From Brevibacillus brevis (GTDB taxonomy: Bacteria > Bacillota > Bacilli > Brevibacillales > Brevibacillaceae), in contig NZ_CP134050.1 in NCBI RefSeq assembly GCF_031583145.1, forward strand, positions 4,825,501-4,889,500: a DNA stretch of 64,000 bases, in the 5' to 3' direction. The notes under the pieces are model-generated. The model worked only from the letters and a program-made list of their open reading frames with translations. It did no database searches and was not told the origin of the DNA. Position 1 is the first letter of the stretch. Every line of letters starts with the position of its first letter. The translations under genes were made by a program, and so were the position numbers. Positions 7,742 to 16,385 of this stretch are shown one piece after another.

Positions 7742-8521
7742 TTACTTGTTGGAATAGCCAGACAAAGCTTTTGCGGCTTCGCGGACCGCCGGGATGATTT
7801 GCGAGTCGATCACGCTTTCGTTGATCATGCTCGTCGGCGAGGCGATATTGATCGCGGCCGAAATGACGCCGTCCCGGTCGAAAATGGGGAACGCCACCGA
7901 ATAAATTCCGATCTCGAATTCTTCATTGCTGACAGCGTAGCCTTGCGCGCGAATCTCCTCCAGCTGCGCTTTCAAGTCTTCCATCATCGTCTTCGTCTGC
8001 GTCGTAAACGATTGCAGCTGGATCGACTCCATCACGGACGCCCGTTTTTCCTCCGGCAAAAACGCCAGCAGCACCTTGCCCATCGATGTGGCATGGGCAG
8101 GGAGCCGCGAGCCGATCATGACGTTCAGCGTGGAGAAGTTGGTGGAAGTGGCGGCACGTGCGATGTACACGACTTCGGTTCCGTCCAGAATGCCGATGTG
8201 GGCGGAGGCTCCCGTCTGGTCCCGCAGCTTTTCCAGATACGGGCGGGCCAGCTCGGGAAGGTGCATGGTGTTCAAGAAAGCGAAGCCCAGCTCCATGACC
8301 TTGGGGGTCAGCTGATAGCGCTTGGTCGTTTCATCCTGAAAGAGGTAGCCCAGATGCTGAAGCGTATAGAGAAATCTGAATGGAACGGTCCGGCTTACCC
8401 CCATCTTGGCGGCGATCTCCGCCAGACTCAGCGTCGAATGGGATGCGTCGAACATTTTTAAAATTTCCAACCCCCTGATGAGGGAATTGGAGAGATACCG
8501 ATCTTTCTCCGTTTTCGGCAT
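7742..8521 (-). CDS. IclR family transcriptional regulator (first of two)
   Basis: 259 aa: an N-terminal winged helix-turn-helix (LSLAEIAAKMGVSRTVPFRF) and a C-terminal effector domain (GSRLPAHATSMGKVLLAFLP, INIASPTSMINESVI). It begins EKDRYLSNSLIRGLEIL, almost the same as the second IclR protein at 17266-18063, so they are clear paralogues. IclR proteins commonly control aromatic and organic-acid catabolism. It is the last gene of the cupin-hydrolase-AspDH unit, ending at the large hairpin. It is a candidate to bind the palindromes shared by the three catabolic promoters. Confidence 0.88.
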   Translation of the reverse strand: MPKTEKDRYLSNSLIRGLEILKMFDASHSTLSLAEIAAKMGVSRTVPFRFLYTLQHLGYLFQDETTKRYQLTPKVMELGFAFLNTMHLPELARPYLEKLRDQTGASAHIGILDGTEVVYIARAATSTNFSTLNVMIGSRLPAHATSMGKVLLAFLPEEKRASVMESIQLQSFTTQTKTMMEDLKAQLEEIRAQGYAVSNEEFEIGIYSVAFPIFDRDGVISAAINIASPTSMINESVIDSQIIPAVREAAKALSGYSNK

Positions 8522-8630
8522 GAGCGCTTGTTACTCCTTTCTGCTAAAGGGACATGCAAGTGGTACCTTTTCACCTATTGTAGTCTTCACACGTCAACGT
8601 AACAAGTGCGAACCCGGGCAAATCCGCCGG

Positions 8631-9413
8631 TTATCCGATCGAAATGCGCTCGGTCTGCTTCTTTAATGTAGAAAGAACACTCAAGGCGGCGAGATAGCTC
8701 GTCTTCGGATTGTCCGGCATCGGGTCGTTTTCCAGCTGGATGCTCATCTTCCCGAATGCTCCGACCGCTTCGATGCAGTGCGTGTTTTTCGTTGCTTGCG
8801 GATCGGCCACGATCGTCACGCGGGTGTCGTCGCAGCCGAGGCCCGCGAGCGACAGGACGATGGCCACGTTGATGTTTTTCGGGAAGCGGCTGATCGCTTC
8901 CGTAGCGGTACCGGCGAAGACCACTTGCTCCTCCTCCACCCGATGCCCCAGGAGCGACGCAGCCGGCTTGCGGGTCGTGAGCGTGACCTGGTCGAGCTGT
9001 CCCAGCGCCATCGCGGAATGGATCACATCCAGACCGCCGATGGCCCCGGAAGGCAGCAGGATGCGCGTGCCCAGCTGACGGCACATTTCGCTTAGCCGCT
9101 CATACAATTTCGGATCCACAAGCGCTCCTACGCTGATGACCACGAGGTCCTTGCGCTTGGAGATGACCTTCTCGGCGTAGTCGCGCACCGCTTCGACCGT
9201 CGCCGCCTCCACCACGATATCAATCCCCGACGAAAGAAACGCCTCCAGATCCGTAAAGGCACGTGTCCCGTACGTGCGCTCCCACTCGTCTGCCACTTCC
9301 GGCCTCCTCAGCAAGGCGGAGTCTACCGTACAGCCGGGGAGCCGTCGATCGATGTTGATGCTTTTGGTCAGGAAGGTCGCTACCGTTCCTCCCCCGATGA
9401 TCCCGATCTTCAT
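8631..9413 (-). CDS. L-aspartate dehydrogenase-like NAD(P)-dependent oxidoreductase
   Basis: 260 aa. The N-terminal dinucleotide-binding motif is GIIGGGTVAT; the domain then carries IDIVVEAATVEAVRDYAEKV and the conserved ILLPSGAIGGLDVIHSA, and the C-terminal DUF108-like part has the FPKNINVAIVLSLAG segment, all typical of the AspDH/NadX family. The known reaction interconverts L-aspartate and oxaloacetate via iminoaspartate. No nadA/nadC genes are nearby; instead the gene sits in an aromatic-catabolism locus, so a different imine or amino-acid substrate is possible. The ATG overlaps the hydrolase stop (TGATG); a GTG one codon earlier is less likely. Confidence 0.85.
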   Translation of the reverse strand: MKIGIIGGGTVATFLTKSINIDRRLPGCTVDSALLRRPEVADEWERTYGTRAFTDLEAFLSSGIDIVVEAATVEAVRDYAEKVISKRKDLVVISVGALVDPKLYERLSEMCRQLGTRILLPSGAIGGLDVIHSAMALGQLDQVTLTTRKPAASLLGHRVEEEQVVFAGTATEAISRFPKNINVAIVLSLAGLGCDDTRVTIVADPQATKNTHCIEAVGAFGKMSIQLENDPMPDNPKTSYLAALSVLSTLKKQTERISIG

Positions 9414-10216
9414 CACGCTTCCCCCTTGTCAAACTTGTGCAGGAACGACAGCACGAGACGGTTGAACTCCTCCGGCTGCTCGATGTAGCACACGTGGCCC
9501 GCACGCGGGATGAGATGAAGGGTGGCACCTTCGATTTTCTCTGCGACGATACGCGATTCCGGCACCGGAGTGACCTTGTCGTCCTCTCCGCAAATGAGCA
9601 TCGTCGGCAGCTTGATGGACCCGAGCAGCTCCGTCTGATCCGCATGGTAGAGGGAGTAAGCCACAGAGCGGTAACCGGGCGGCCTCACCATCGACATGAT
9701 GCGCTTGGCTTCGGCGATGATTTCCGGCGCGGCGTACGGAGAAAACATGTCCGGCGTGCGCAGCTCGGCCAGCTCCTGCGGCGGCAGGTTTTCCACGTTG
9801 TGCAGGCGATTCTTCAGCTTGCGCTCATTCGTCTCCGGATTCGTCCGGCCGCCGCGGGTGCTCGCCGCGAGGATCAGTGCTTCCACGTATTCCGGATACT
9901 TCGCGCAAAACTCCATGGCGAGCGTGCTGCCCATCGAATGTCCGAGCAGGAAGATTTTCCGGAAGCCCAGAGAATCGATAAAGCCTTTGAGCAGTTCAGC
10001 AAGTTCGCCAAAGGTGCGAAACTCCGGATCCGGATCGGAGCTGTCTCCGTAGCCGGGCGTGTCCCAGGCGATGACCTGGAAGTGATCCTGCAGACCCGCA
10101 AGCTGGCGGGACCATGATTGTGAATTGTTGCCGAGACCGTGCAGCAGGAAGAGCGGCATTCCTTCGCCCGCCGTCCGGTAGTGAATCCTGAGCGATCCGA
10201 CTTGTGTAAATGGCAT
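9413..10216 (-). CDS. Alpha/beta hydrolase, meta-cleavage-product-hydrolase-like
   Basis: 267 aa alpha/beta fold: oxyanion region LLHGLGNNSQSW, nucleophile elbow G-H-S94-M-G, acid CGEDDKVTPV, catalytic His in RAGHVCYIEQP. This arrangement fits 2-hydroxy-6-oxohexa-2,4-dienoate hydrolases of meta-cleavage pathways (BphD/MhpC type). Context supports that, since an extradiol dioxygenase is encoded in the co-regulated operon, but similar folds include many esterases. The ATG at 10216 follows GAGGTGAT; the GTG inside that site is not the start. Coupled to the AspDH-like gene by TGATG. Confidence 0.82.
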   Translation of the reverse strand: MPFTQVGSLRIHYRTAGEGMPLFLLHGLGNNSQSWSRQLAGLQDHFQVIAWDTPGYGDSSDPDPEFRTFGELAELLKGFIDSLGFRKIFLLGHSMGSTLAMEFCAKYPEYVEALILAASTRGGRTNPETNERKLKNRLHNVENLPPQELAELRTPDMFSPYAAPEIIAEAKRIMSMVRPPGYRSVAYSLYHADQTELLGSIKLPTMLICGEDDKVTPVPESRIVAEKIEGATLHLIPRAGHVCYIEQPEEFNRLVLSFLHKFDKGEA

Positions 10217-10256
10217 GGCTATCACCTCGTGTGCGATTGGTTTTCGTTCCGGAAAT

Positions 10257-10291
10257 GAAAAGACCCGGCCGTTGTTTGTGCCGGTCTTTTC
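10257..10291 (-). terminator. Hairpin between cupin and hydrolase genes
   Basis: Arms GAAAAGACCCGGC (10257-10269) and GCCGGTCTTTTC (10280-10291). The 3' flank on the minus strand has only a short T-run (TCTTTTC), so it may be a partial terminator lowering expression of the downstream genes. A second hairpin (GGGAGCCT with AGGCTCCC, 10311-10330) lies just upstream. Confidence 0.5.
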
Positions 10292-10342
10292 GCTGTATGG
10301 GCAGGCAGCGGGAGCCTTGCGCAGGCTCCCCGATCCGCCTTT

Positions 10343-10882
10343 TTATTTTTGTTGCTCGGCCGCTGCCGCCGCTGCTTTTGCTTTTGCGCGTTCGACGCGG
10401 ATTTTTTCCAGCTCGCTGCCTTCCGGGTAAGTCGGGATTTGCGGTTTTGGCGCGCCCAGCATAACCGCCATGATCGCTTCTTCATCGCCATCGTTGCGAA
10501 CGCCGCGGTAGTAGCCTGGAGGAGTCCAGATGCAATCGCGCTCGCCGAGCTTGATTTCATGAACCGTTTCGCCGATTTGCACCAGTGCGGTGATGCTGCC
10601 TTTGATTACGAAGAATACTTCTTCCACGTCGCTATGCAGGTGCAGAGGGCCTTCTGCGCCAGCCGGCAGGTACATGTTGCTCAGGGTGAAGTGCTCGGCT
10701 TGGATGACGTTGCTGTCAGAAGTAGCGACGCCGCCGGTCCCGACATAACGGCATTGCGCGCGACGGTAAGCAGGGTTTACTTGCTCCTGGAAAGAGAGTG
10801 CATTGTAGTCGAGTTTGCGGGTTTCCAGACGTGCTACGTATTTTTGCTCAAATTCTTGAATGGAGATGTTTTGTTCACTCAT
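10343..10882 (-). CDS. Cupin domain protein with one altered metal-ligand position
   Basis: 179 aa. Cupin motif 1 is complete (PLHLHSDVEEVFFVIKG gives His, His and Glu). Motif 2 reads GERDCIWTPPGYYRGVRN, where the usual histidine after PxG is arginine. The protein ends in an Ala/Lys-rich tail (KAKAAAAAAEQQK). It may be a non-canonical dioxygenase, an isomerase, or a ligand-binding cupin. It is the first gene after a strong promoter and operator pair and is probably transcribed with the hydrolase, AspDH-like and IclR genes. GAGGAGG precedes the ATG. Confidence 0.82.
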   Translation of the reverse strand: MSEQNISIQEFEQKYVARLETRKLDYNALSFQEQVNPAYRRAQCRYVGTGGVATSDSNVIQAEHFTLSNMYLPAGAEGPLHLHSDVEEVFFVIKGSITALVQIGETVHEIKLGERDCIWTPPGYYRGVRNDGDEEAIMAVMLGAPKPQIPTYPEGSELEKIRVERAKAKAAAAAAEQQK

Positions 10883-10901
10883 GGTAATGCCTCCTCAGAT
10901 T

Positions 10902-10963
10902 GTTTTGTATAAAAAACAACGTTTTGTATTTAAAATTATAGGTCTCTTTTCCGCAAAAGTCAA
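10902..10963 (-). promoter_or_regulatory. Promoter and double operator of the cupin unit
   Basis: Minus strand: -35 TTGACT (10958-10963), 17-bp spacer, -10 TATAAT (10935-10940). Immediately downstream are two copies of the locus palindrome in plus-strand reading: GTTTTGTATTTAAAAT (10921-10936) and GTTTTGTATAAAAAAC (10902-10917), 19 bp apart. The first overlaps the -10, as expected for repression. Confidence 0.78.
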
Positions 10964-10993
10964 TATTCGAAAGTGTAAGATAATTGCAAGCAA

Positions 10994-11743
10994 CTACTGC
11001 CAAAACACGTACTTTCGCTGCACGACCTGAAGCAGCAGGTTGAGCAAATAGCCGACCAAAGTAATCAAAAACACGCATGCCAGCACTTTTTCCTGCATCA
11101 GCGAGGCCGACATGTAGCTGAGCAGATACCCCATCCCGATAGTCGAGCCAATCATTTCCGTCAGCACCGCGATAATAAACGCCAGCGGGAGCGCAATTTT
11201 CAAGCCGGTAAAAATCGAGGGCATGGTCGCCGGCAGCAGCACGCGCCAAAATAGTTGACTGCGACTCGCCCCCATGTTTTGCCCTGCCCACAGGTACAGC
11301 TTGCCTACCCGCGTGGCTCCGTAGTAGGTGTTCAGGACAACGGGGAACAGGCATTCAATAAAAATGAGGGACACCTTGGACGCGGAGCCCAGGCCGAGAA
11401 TGAAGACGAGAATCGGGTAGAGCGCTACGCGTGGGATTGGGTAGCCGAGCGAAAAGAGAGGCTGCATCACGTCGTTGAGCATGGCGGAGCGGCTCATCAA
11501 CAGCCCGAGCGGCACACCGATCACTGCCGCCAGTACAAACCCGGCAAAAACGCGGAACAGCGTCGTCGGCAGATTTTCCATGAGCATGCCGGACGTGATC
11601 AGGTCAAGCGCCACCACGACGACCTTGCCCAGTGACGGAAAAAGGCGCTCGGGCATGATCTGCAGAGAGGCGATGACCTCCCACAGGACGACGATCCAGA
11701 TGAGCGATTGGTATTGAATGAGGAGATTCCATCCTTTTTTCAT
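10994..11743 (-). CDS. ABC transporter permease (SsuC/TauC type), second copy
   Basis: 249 aa BPD-type permease with about six membrane helices. The conserved EAA-like loop is present as GASRSQLFWRVLLPATMPSI. It pairs with the neighbouring permease (253 aa) to form a heterodimeric channel, and with the ATPase and the lipoprotein in the same operon. GGGGGT lies upstream of the ATG, across the stop of the preceding gene. Transporters of this NitT/TauT family import sulfonates, thiamine precursors or aromatic acids. Context points to an aromatic or related acid, which is inference. Confidence 0.9.
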   Translation of the reverse strand: MKKGWNLLIQYQSLIWIVVLWEVIASLQIMPERLFPSLGKVVVVALDLITSGMLMENLPTTLFRVFAGFVLAAVIGVPLGLLMSRSAMLNDVMQPLFSLGYPIPRVALYPILVFILGLGSASKVSLIFIECLFPVVLNTYYGATRVGKLYLWAGQNMGASRSQLFWRVLLPATMPSIFTGLKIALPLAFIIAVLTEMIGSTIGMGYLLSYMSASLMQEKVLACVFLITLVGYLLNLLLQVVQRKYVFWQ

Positions 11744-11749
11744 GTCGGT

Positions 11750-12511
11750 CTACCCCCTGTTCTCTGTCCACCAGAGCATGCGCGCGCGGACAGCCAGTAA
11801 AATGCGGTCGAACAAAAAGCCGAGCAAGGCGATGATGAAGATCGAGACGAACATCAAGTCGGTGCGGCCTGCCATGTCGGCGGTCAAAATCATGAAGCCG
11901 AGCCCGAGGCCGTTGGAGGAGCCGATCATTTCCGAGGAAAACAGCATGACGAACGTCAAGCCGAGCGAAACGCGGAGACCGTCGAAGATTTTCGGCAAAG
12001 CGGCCGGGAGAACGACCTTCCACAAGATTTGTATGCGGCTGACCCCCATGTTTTGCGCGGCCCAGACGTAAACCTGCCTCACTCCGTGCACGCCATCCTG
12101 CGTCGCGATGAAACAGGGGAAGAACGCCGTCAAAAAGATGAGCAGCACCCGCGTCGTCTCGGATATGCCGAACCAGACCATCAGGATCGGCAAAAGCGCG
12201 ATTTTCGGAACCGGATTCAGCACGTCCACGATCGGGGCAAAAAAAGTGCCGATCGGTTTGAAGTGCCCTGCGGCGATGCCGAGGACGATCCCTACGACGG
12301 TCACCAGCAAGAAGCCGACAATCGAGCGATATAAGCTCGCGGCCGCATTGCTGAACAAGTCGCCGCTCGCGATCATGGCAAACAGTTCCTTGCCGATCAC
12401 GGCAGGGCTGGACAAATACTCGGGAATCCACTGCAGGGTCGCGAGCAGCTGCCAGAGGACGAGCAATGCGACGACCTCGATCAGGGCGATTTTGTGCAGG
12501 CGTTTGTCCAT
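11750..12511 (-). CDS. ABC transporter permease (SsuC/TauC type), first copy
   Basis: 253 aa, six predicted helices, EAA-like loop GVSRIQILWKVVLPAALPKI. It is similar to but distinct from the downstream permease, so the importer probably has a heterodimeric membrane part. The ATG at 12511 overlaps the ATPase stop (TGATG), and GAGGAGGAG within the end of the ATPase gene is its ribosome binding site, which makes translational coupling likely. A TTG one codon upstream is not needed. Confidence 0.9.
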   Translation of the reverse strand: MDKRLHKIALIEVVALLVLWQLLATLQWIPEYLSSPAVIGKELFAMIASGDLFSNAAASLYRSIVGFLLVTVVGIVLGIAAGHFKPIGTFFAPIVDVLNPVPKIALLPILMVWFGISETTRVLLIFLTAFFPCFIATQDGVHGVRQVYVWAAQNMGVSRIQILWKVVLPAALPKIFDGLRVSLGLTFVMLFSSEMIGSSNGLGLGFMILTADMAGRTDLMFVSIFIIALLGFLFDRILLAVRARMLWWTENRG

Positions 12512-13305
12512 CAAAACTCCTCCTCACCGCTTTGGCTGTGCTCCTGGTGAAGCAAATCCCAAATATGATTGCGGATCTCCATGAATTCCTGCGTCTTGTG
12601 CACATCGAGCTGACGCGGACGCGGGAAGTCGATCTCGATAATCTCCTTGATGACGGCGGGCCGGCCGCTGAACACAACCACGACGTCGCTCAAAAAGACG
12701 GCCTCGTCGATGTCGTGCGTGACGAACATGACGCTCTTGTTGGACTCTTGCCAGATGCGCTGCAGCTCGACTTGCATCTTTTCCCGCGTCTGGGCGTCGA
12801 GGGCACCGAACGGCTCATCCATCAACAGGACGTCGGGATTGAAGGCGAGCACGCGAGCGAGGGAAATGCGCTGTTTCATCCCGCCCGACAGCTCGGAGGG
12901 CAGGTTGTTGCGAAAATCCCACAAGTGGACCAGCTTCAGGTAATGCTCCACGATCTCGTCGCGCTTGGCTTTTGCCACGCCTTGGACCTCGAGTCCCCAC
13001 GCGACGTTGTCGAACACGTTTTTCCACGGAAACAAGGCGGACTCCTGAAACATCATGCCTCGGTCCGGGCCTGGCTTGTCGACTTCCTTGCCGCGAATCC
13101 GCACGGTTCCGCCCGACTTGGGGATGAATCCGCCGACGATGTGCAGAAAGGTGCTTTTTCCGCAGCCGCTCGGCCCCACGATGCTGACGAACTTCCCTTC
13201 CGGAATTTGCAGGCTGATTTCCCGGATCGCCGTCACTTCTTCCTTTCCTCGCGTGTACACTTTGCGCAGTTTCTCGATCTCGATAGCGGGTGTCTTGGTT
13301 TGCAT
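12511..13305 (-). CDS. ABC transporter ATP-binding protein (SsuB/TauB type)
   Basis: 264 aa. Walker A GPSGCGKST, Q-loop FQESALFPWKNV, signature LSGGMKQR, Walker B VLLMDEPFGALD and the switch histidine in FVTHDIDEA are all present. This is the NitT/TauT family pattern. ATG at 13305 has AAGGAG eight bases upstream; the in-frame GTG at 13311 is too close to that site. It follows the substrate-binding protein gene across a hairpin and overlaps the first permease gene by one base. Confidence 0.93.
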   Translation of the reverse strand: MQTKTPAIEIEKLRKVYTRGKEEVTAIREISLQIPEGKFVSIVGPSGCGKSTFLHIVGGFIPKSGGTVRIRGKEVDKPGPDRGMMFQESALFPWKNVFDNVAWGLEVQGVAKAKRDEIVEHYLKLVHLWDFRNNLPSELSGGMKQRISLARVLAFNPDVLLMDEPFGALDAQTREKMQVELQRIWQESNKSVMFVTHDIDEAVFLSDVVVVFSGRPAVIKEIIEIDFPRPRQLDVHKTQEFMEIRNHIWDLLHQEHSQSGEEEF

Positions 13306-13338
13306 GGCCACTTCTCCTTCGCTGTGTCGTAATAAACA

Positions 13339-13370
13339 AGCGGCCCCTATGTTGGGAAATAGGGACCGCT
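13339..13370 (-). terminator. Stem-loop after substrate-binding protein gene
   Basis: Arms AGCGGCCCCTAT (13339-13350) and ATAGGGACCGCT (13359-13370) with one mismatch and no T-run. Such stems between a binding-protein gene and its ABC partners usually stabilise the upstream mRNA and raise binding-protein levels, rather than stopping transcription. Confidence 0.5.
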
Positions 13371-13395
13371 CAACGTTTCGAGCGTTTCTTTGGAA

Positions 13396-14430
13396 TTAGT
13401 TGGGCAAATAGGACATGTCGATGATCGCATTCAGGTCGACCGGCTTGTCCAGCCATTTTTCCTGAAGCAGGACGTCCTGGATCTTGCTCCAGCCCTCCGG
13501 ATCGACCTTGCCGTCAGCAGAACGGTTGTTGTCGGTCATATTGATGTACACGTCGGGCTCTGCCTTCACTTTTTGTTTTTCAATCAACAGTTTGCGCGCT
13601 TCTTGTCCGTGCTCGTTGTAGTATTTCAGCGCGGCGACGTAATCGCTGAGGAAGTCTCTGACTGCCTGCTCATTGTTTTTCAGGAAGTCGGGATTGACCA
13701 TCATGGACAGGAAATCTTCGTCTGCCTGCACTCCTGTTTTTGCGTTGAACACTTCTTTGAATTCTCCCGTCTTGAGTACCGTTGCCGCGAACGGCTGCGG
13801 GAACATCCCGATGTCGATCTTTTTCGACCTCACAGCTTCCTGCATGGATGGAATAGGAATAATGGCGTATTTCACGTCTTTGTCCGGGTCCATTCCGGCG
13901 GAGCGGATGGCTGCCCGGGCCCACATGTCCGTAGGAGATTTGAAGTCGGGAATCCCGATGACCTTCCCTTTTACATCCGCGATGCTGTTGATCCCGGAAT
14001 CCTTGGAAGCCATGAACAGCGTGTTGAAGCCCTTGCCCGGCGTCTCCTTGATGACGGAGGCAATCACTTTGAGCGGGATGCCTTGGGAAGCGGCGACCAG
14101 CGTAGCCCCTTGCCCGATGGAGGCGATGTCGATCTGGTTCGCCTGATAGGCGTTCAGGCGGTCCGCATTCGCGCGGAATTGCGTGATGTTCAAGGTGTAG
14201 CTCTTCCCTTGATGAGGCGTCAGCGACGGATCGACCTGCATCAGCCACAGCGGCTCCTCCGAAGAAAATCCGCCGCCTAATCTGATCTCTACAGGCCCGC
14301 CTCCTCCGCCCGCTTGCTGTCCGCCGGAAGCCTGCCCAGAGGATGGCTGGGCGGATTGCCCCGCTCCACAGGCTGTCAAGCCGACCGCCAGACCCAAAAT
14401 CATTGCGATTTTTCCCATGCTTTTTCTCAT
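13396..14430 (-). CDS. ABC transporter substrate-binding lipoprotein (NMT1/SsuA type)
   Basis: 344 aa. A lipoprotein signal ends in LTACG, followed by a Ser/Gly/Gln-rich linker. The mature domain has the NMT1/SsuA features (NQIDIASIGQGATLVAASQG, GKVIGIPDFKSPTDMWARAA, YAIIPIPSMQEAVRSKKIDI). It captures the substrate outside the membrane for the ATPase and two permeases encoded downstream. It is the first gene of the unit, with its own promoter and an operator-like palindrome 35-50 bp upstream. The ligand cannot be read from sequence. Confidence 0.9.
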   Translation of the reverse strand: MRKSMGKIAMILGLAVGLTACGAGQSAQPSSGQASGGQQAGGGGGPVEIRLGGGFSSEEPLWLMQVDPSLTPHQGKSYTLNITQFRANADRLNAYQANQIDIASIGQGATLVAASQGIPLKVIASVIKETPGKGFNTLFMASKDSGINSIADVKGKVIGIPDFKSPTDMWARAAIRSAGMDPDKDVKYAIIPIPSMQEAVRSKKIDIGMFPQPFAATVLKTGEFKEVFNAKTGVQADEDFLSMMVNPDFLKNNEQAVRDFLSDYVAALKYYNEHGQEARKLLIEKQKVKAEPDVYINMTDNNRSADGKVDPEGWSKIQDVLLQEKWLDKPVDLNAIIDMSYLPN

Positions 14431-14466
14431 ACGCGACCCCCTGGAAATAATCTAGCATTCCTAGTT

Positions 14467-14528
14467 GTTTTAAATAAGAAACTCAGTTTTGCTATATAAA
14501 TATTATTCTACGGTTATAAAGTTGTCAA
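14467..14528 (-). promoter_or_regulatory. Promoter and operator-like palindrome of the ABC importer operon
   Basis: Minus strand: -35 TTGACA (14523-14528), 17-bp spacer, -10 TAATAT (14500-14505). Downstream lies GTTTTAAATAAGAAAC (14467-14482), which matches the GTTTTGTATACAAAAC consensus of this locus at 12 of 16 positions, and a further partial match (GTTTTGCTATATAAAT) abuts the -10. Confidence 0.65.
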
Positions 14529-14604
14529 TATTGAAAAACATTTAAAAAATCAGAAAAATATTTAACTATAAATGAAATGGAATAAGTGAGGAGACTAACG
14601 TGGC

Positions 14605-15973
14605 AGAAGCAGATTCCCGCTCTTCGCTTCGTGCTTCGCCCCTCTTGGAAGCGTAGACTGGCCGCTGCGCTGCGTATTCGCGGGGGAGCGGTAAAGCCGT
14701 AGCCGCTCCGCAGCGGATTCAGGGTACCGCTCCTTTTGCCCGCGAATGCGCTGCTCCGCTCGGTCGGGCTTCGCAAGGCCTGCGACCGGGAATCTGCTTC
14801 TCGAGCGTTTTGTGGATGTTCGGCTCTGATCTCTTTGGATGCTGTCTCGAAGACGAATGTTGGGTTAAGCAGGACGCCCTTTGAATCGTAACCGTTGGGA
14901 GAAGCAGATTCCCGCTCTTCGCTTCGTGCTTCGCCCCTCTTGGAAGCGTAGACTGGCCGCTGCGCTGCGTATTCGCGGGGGAGCGGTAAAGCCGTAGCCG
15001 CTCCGCAGCGGATTCAGGGTACCGCTCCTTTTGCCCGCGCATGCGCTGCTCCGCTCGGTCGGGCTTCGCAAGGCGCTGCGACCGGGAATCTGCTTCTCGA
15101 GCGTTTTGTGGATGTTCGGCTCTGATCTCTTTGGATGCTGTCTCGAAGACGAATGTTGGGTTAAGCAGGACGCCCTTTGAATCGTAACCGTTGGGAGAAG
15201 CAGATTCACGCTCTTCGCTTCGTGCTCCGCCCCTCTTGGAAGCGTAGACTGGCCGCTGCGCTGCGTCTTCGCGGGGGTGCGGTAAAGCCGTAGCCGCTCC
15301 GCAGCGGATTCAGGGTACCGCTCCTTTTGCCCGCGAATGCGCTGCTCCGCTCGGTCGGGCTTCGCAAGGCCTGCGACCGGGAATCTGCTTCTCGAGCGTT
15401 TTGTGGATGTTCGGCTCTGATCTCTTTGGATGCTGTCTCGAAGACGAATGTTGGGTTAAGCAGGACGCCCTTTGAATCGTAACCGTTGGGAGAAGCAGAT
15501 TCCCGCTCTTCGCTTCGTGCTTCGCCCCTCTTGGAAGCGTAGACTGGCCGCTGCGCTGCGTATTCGCGGGGGAGCGGTAAAGCCGTAGCCGCTCCGCAGC
15601 GGATTCAGGGTACCGCTCCTTTTGCCCGCGCATGCGCTGCTCCGCTCGGTCGGGCTTCGCAAGGCGCTGCGACCGGGAATCTGCTTCTCGAGCGTTTTGT
15701 GGATGTTCGGCTCTGATCTCTTTGGATGCTGTCTCGAAGACGAATGTTGGGTTAAGCAGGACGCCCTTTGAATCGTAACCGTTGGGAGAAGCAGATTCCC
15801 GCTCTTCGCTTCATACTTCGCCCCTCTTGGAAGCGTAGACTGGCCGCTGCGCTGCGTATTCATGGGGGAGCGGTAAAGCCGCAGCTGATTCAGGGTACCG
15901 CTCCTTTTGCCCGCGCATGCGCTGCTCCGCTCGGTCGGGCTTCGCAAGGCGCTGCGACCGGGAATCTGCTTCT
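14605..15973. repeat. Tandem array of five ~190-bp quasi-palindromic elements
   Basis: Units start at 14605, 14900, 15196, 15491 and 15787 (period 295-296 bp). Each begins AGAAGCAGATTCCCG (ACG in the third copy) and ends with the inverted partner CGGGAATCTGCTTCT. Inside, GGAGCGGTA pairs with TACCGCTCC and ATTCGCGGG with CCCGCGAAT, so each unit can fold into one long hairpin. Units are separated by a nearly identical ~98-bp spacer. The fifth unit has a short internal deletion. Apparent open frames through the array shift between copies and share no codon-level conservation, so I do not call genes. The array follows the ABC importer promoter and precedes the end of the 11-gene operon. Confidence 0.9.
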
Positions 15974-16120
15974 CGAGCGTTGATCGTGATTAGAATGCTA
16001 TCTCAAAGATGGATGAAGGCAGGGCATAACGTCCTTCAAGGCCCAAACAGTTGAGCTGATTCGTTTTCCCCTCTTGAAATCCCCTCAAAACTCGGCAACT
16101 AGAAACCACATAAGCTCGCT

Positions 16121-16320
16121 GGAAAAGCAGGTTTCCAGGCGGAGCGACTCTCGGACCCGGCTCAGCGGAGCAACGAATCCACGGGATCAAGAAGCGGTAC
16201 CCTGTATTTACTGCGGAGCGGCTACTAGCCTGCCGCTTCCTCGTGAATCGTTGAGGAGCGGTCAGTCTATTCCCCCTTGCAGGGTGGAGAATGGAGCGCA
16301 GAATGGAAACCTGCTTCTCC
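16121..16320. repeat. Diverged sixth copy of the quasi-palindromic element
   Basis: Ends GGAAAAGCAGGTTTCCA and TGGAAACCTGCTTCTCC form terminal inverted repeats like those of the array. The reverse complement carries the internal segments AGCCGCTCCGCAG and CAGGGTACCGCT, aligning with the array units. The ~145 bp before it resemble a decayed spacer. Confidence 0.75.
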
Positions 16321-16385
16321 TCGCTTCAGCGATGTTGGTGTATCCCACCATTTAAAAGGTCGTTTGAGATAGGAAAGGAACCGTG

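Noticed and set aside
14605-15973. Overlapping open frames of 80-160 codons across the tandem array, some nearly identical between units.
   Set aside because: They follow from repeated, GC-rich palindromic DNA; they lack ribosome binding sites, start at unrelated points and match no family I recognise.
14605-15973. CRISPR array.
   Set aside because: Repeats are ~190 bp with conserved spacers of ~98 bp; there are no cas genes and no unique spacers.
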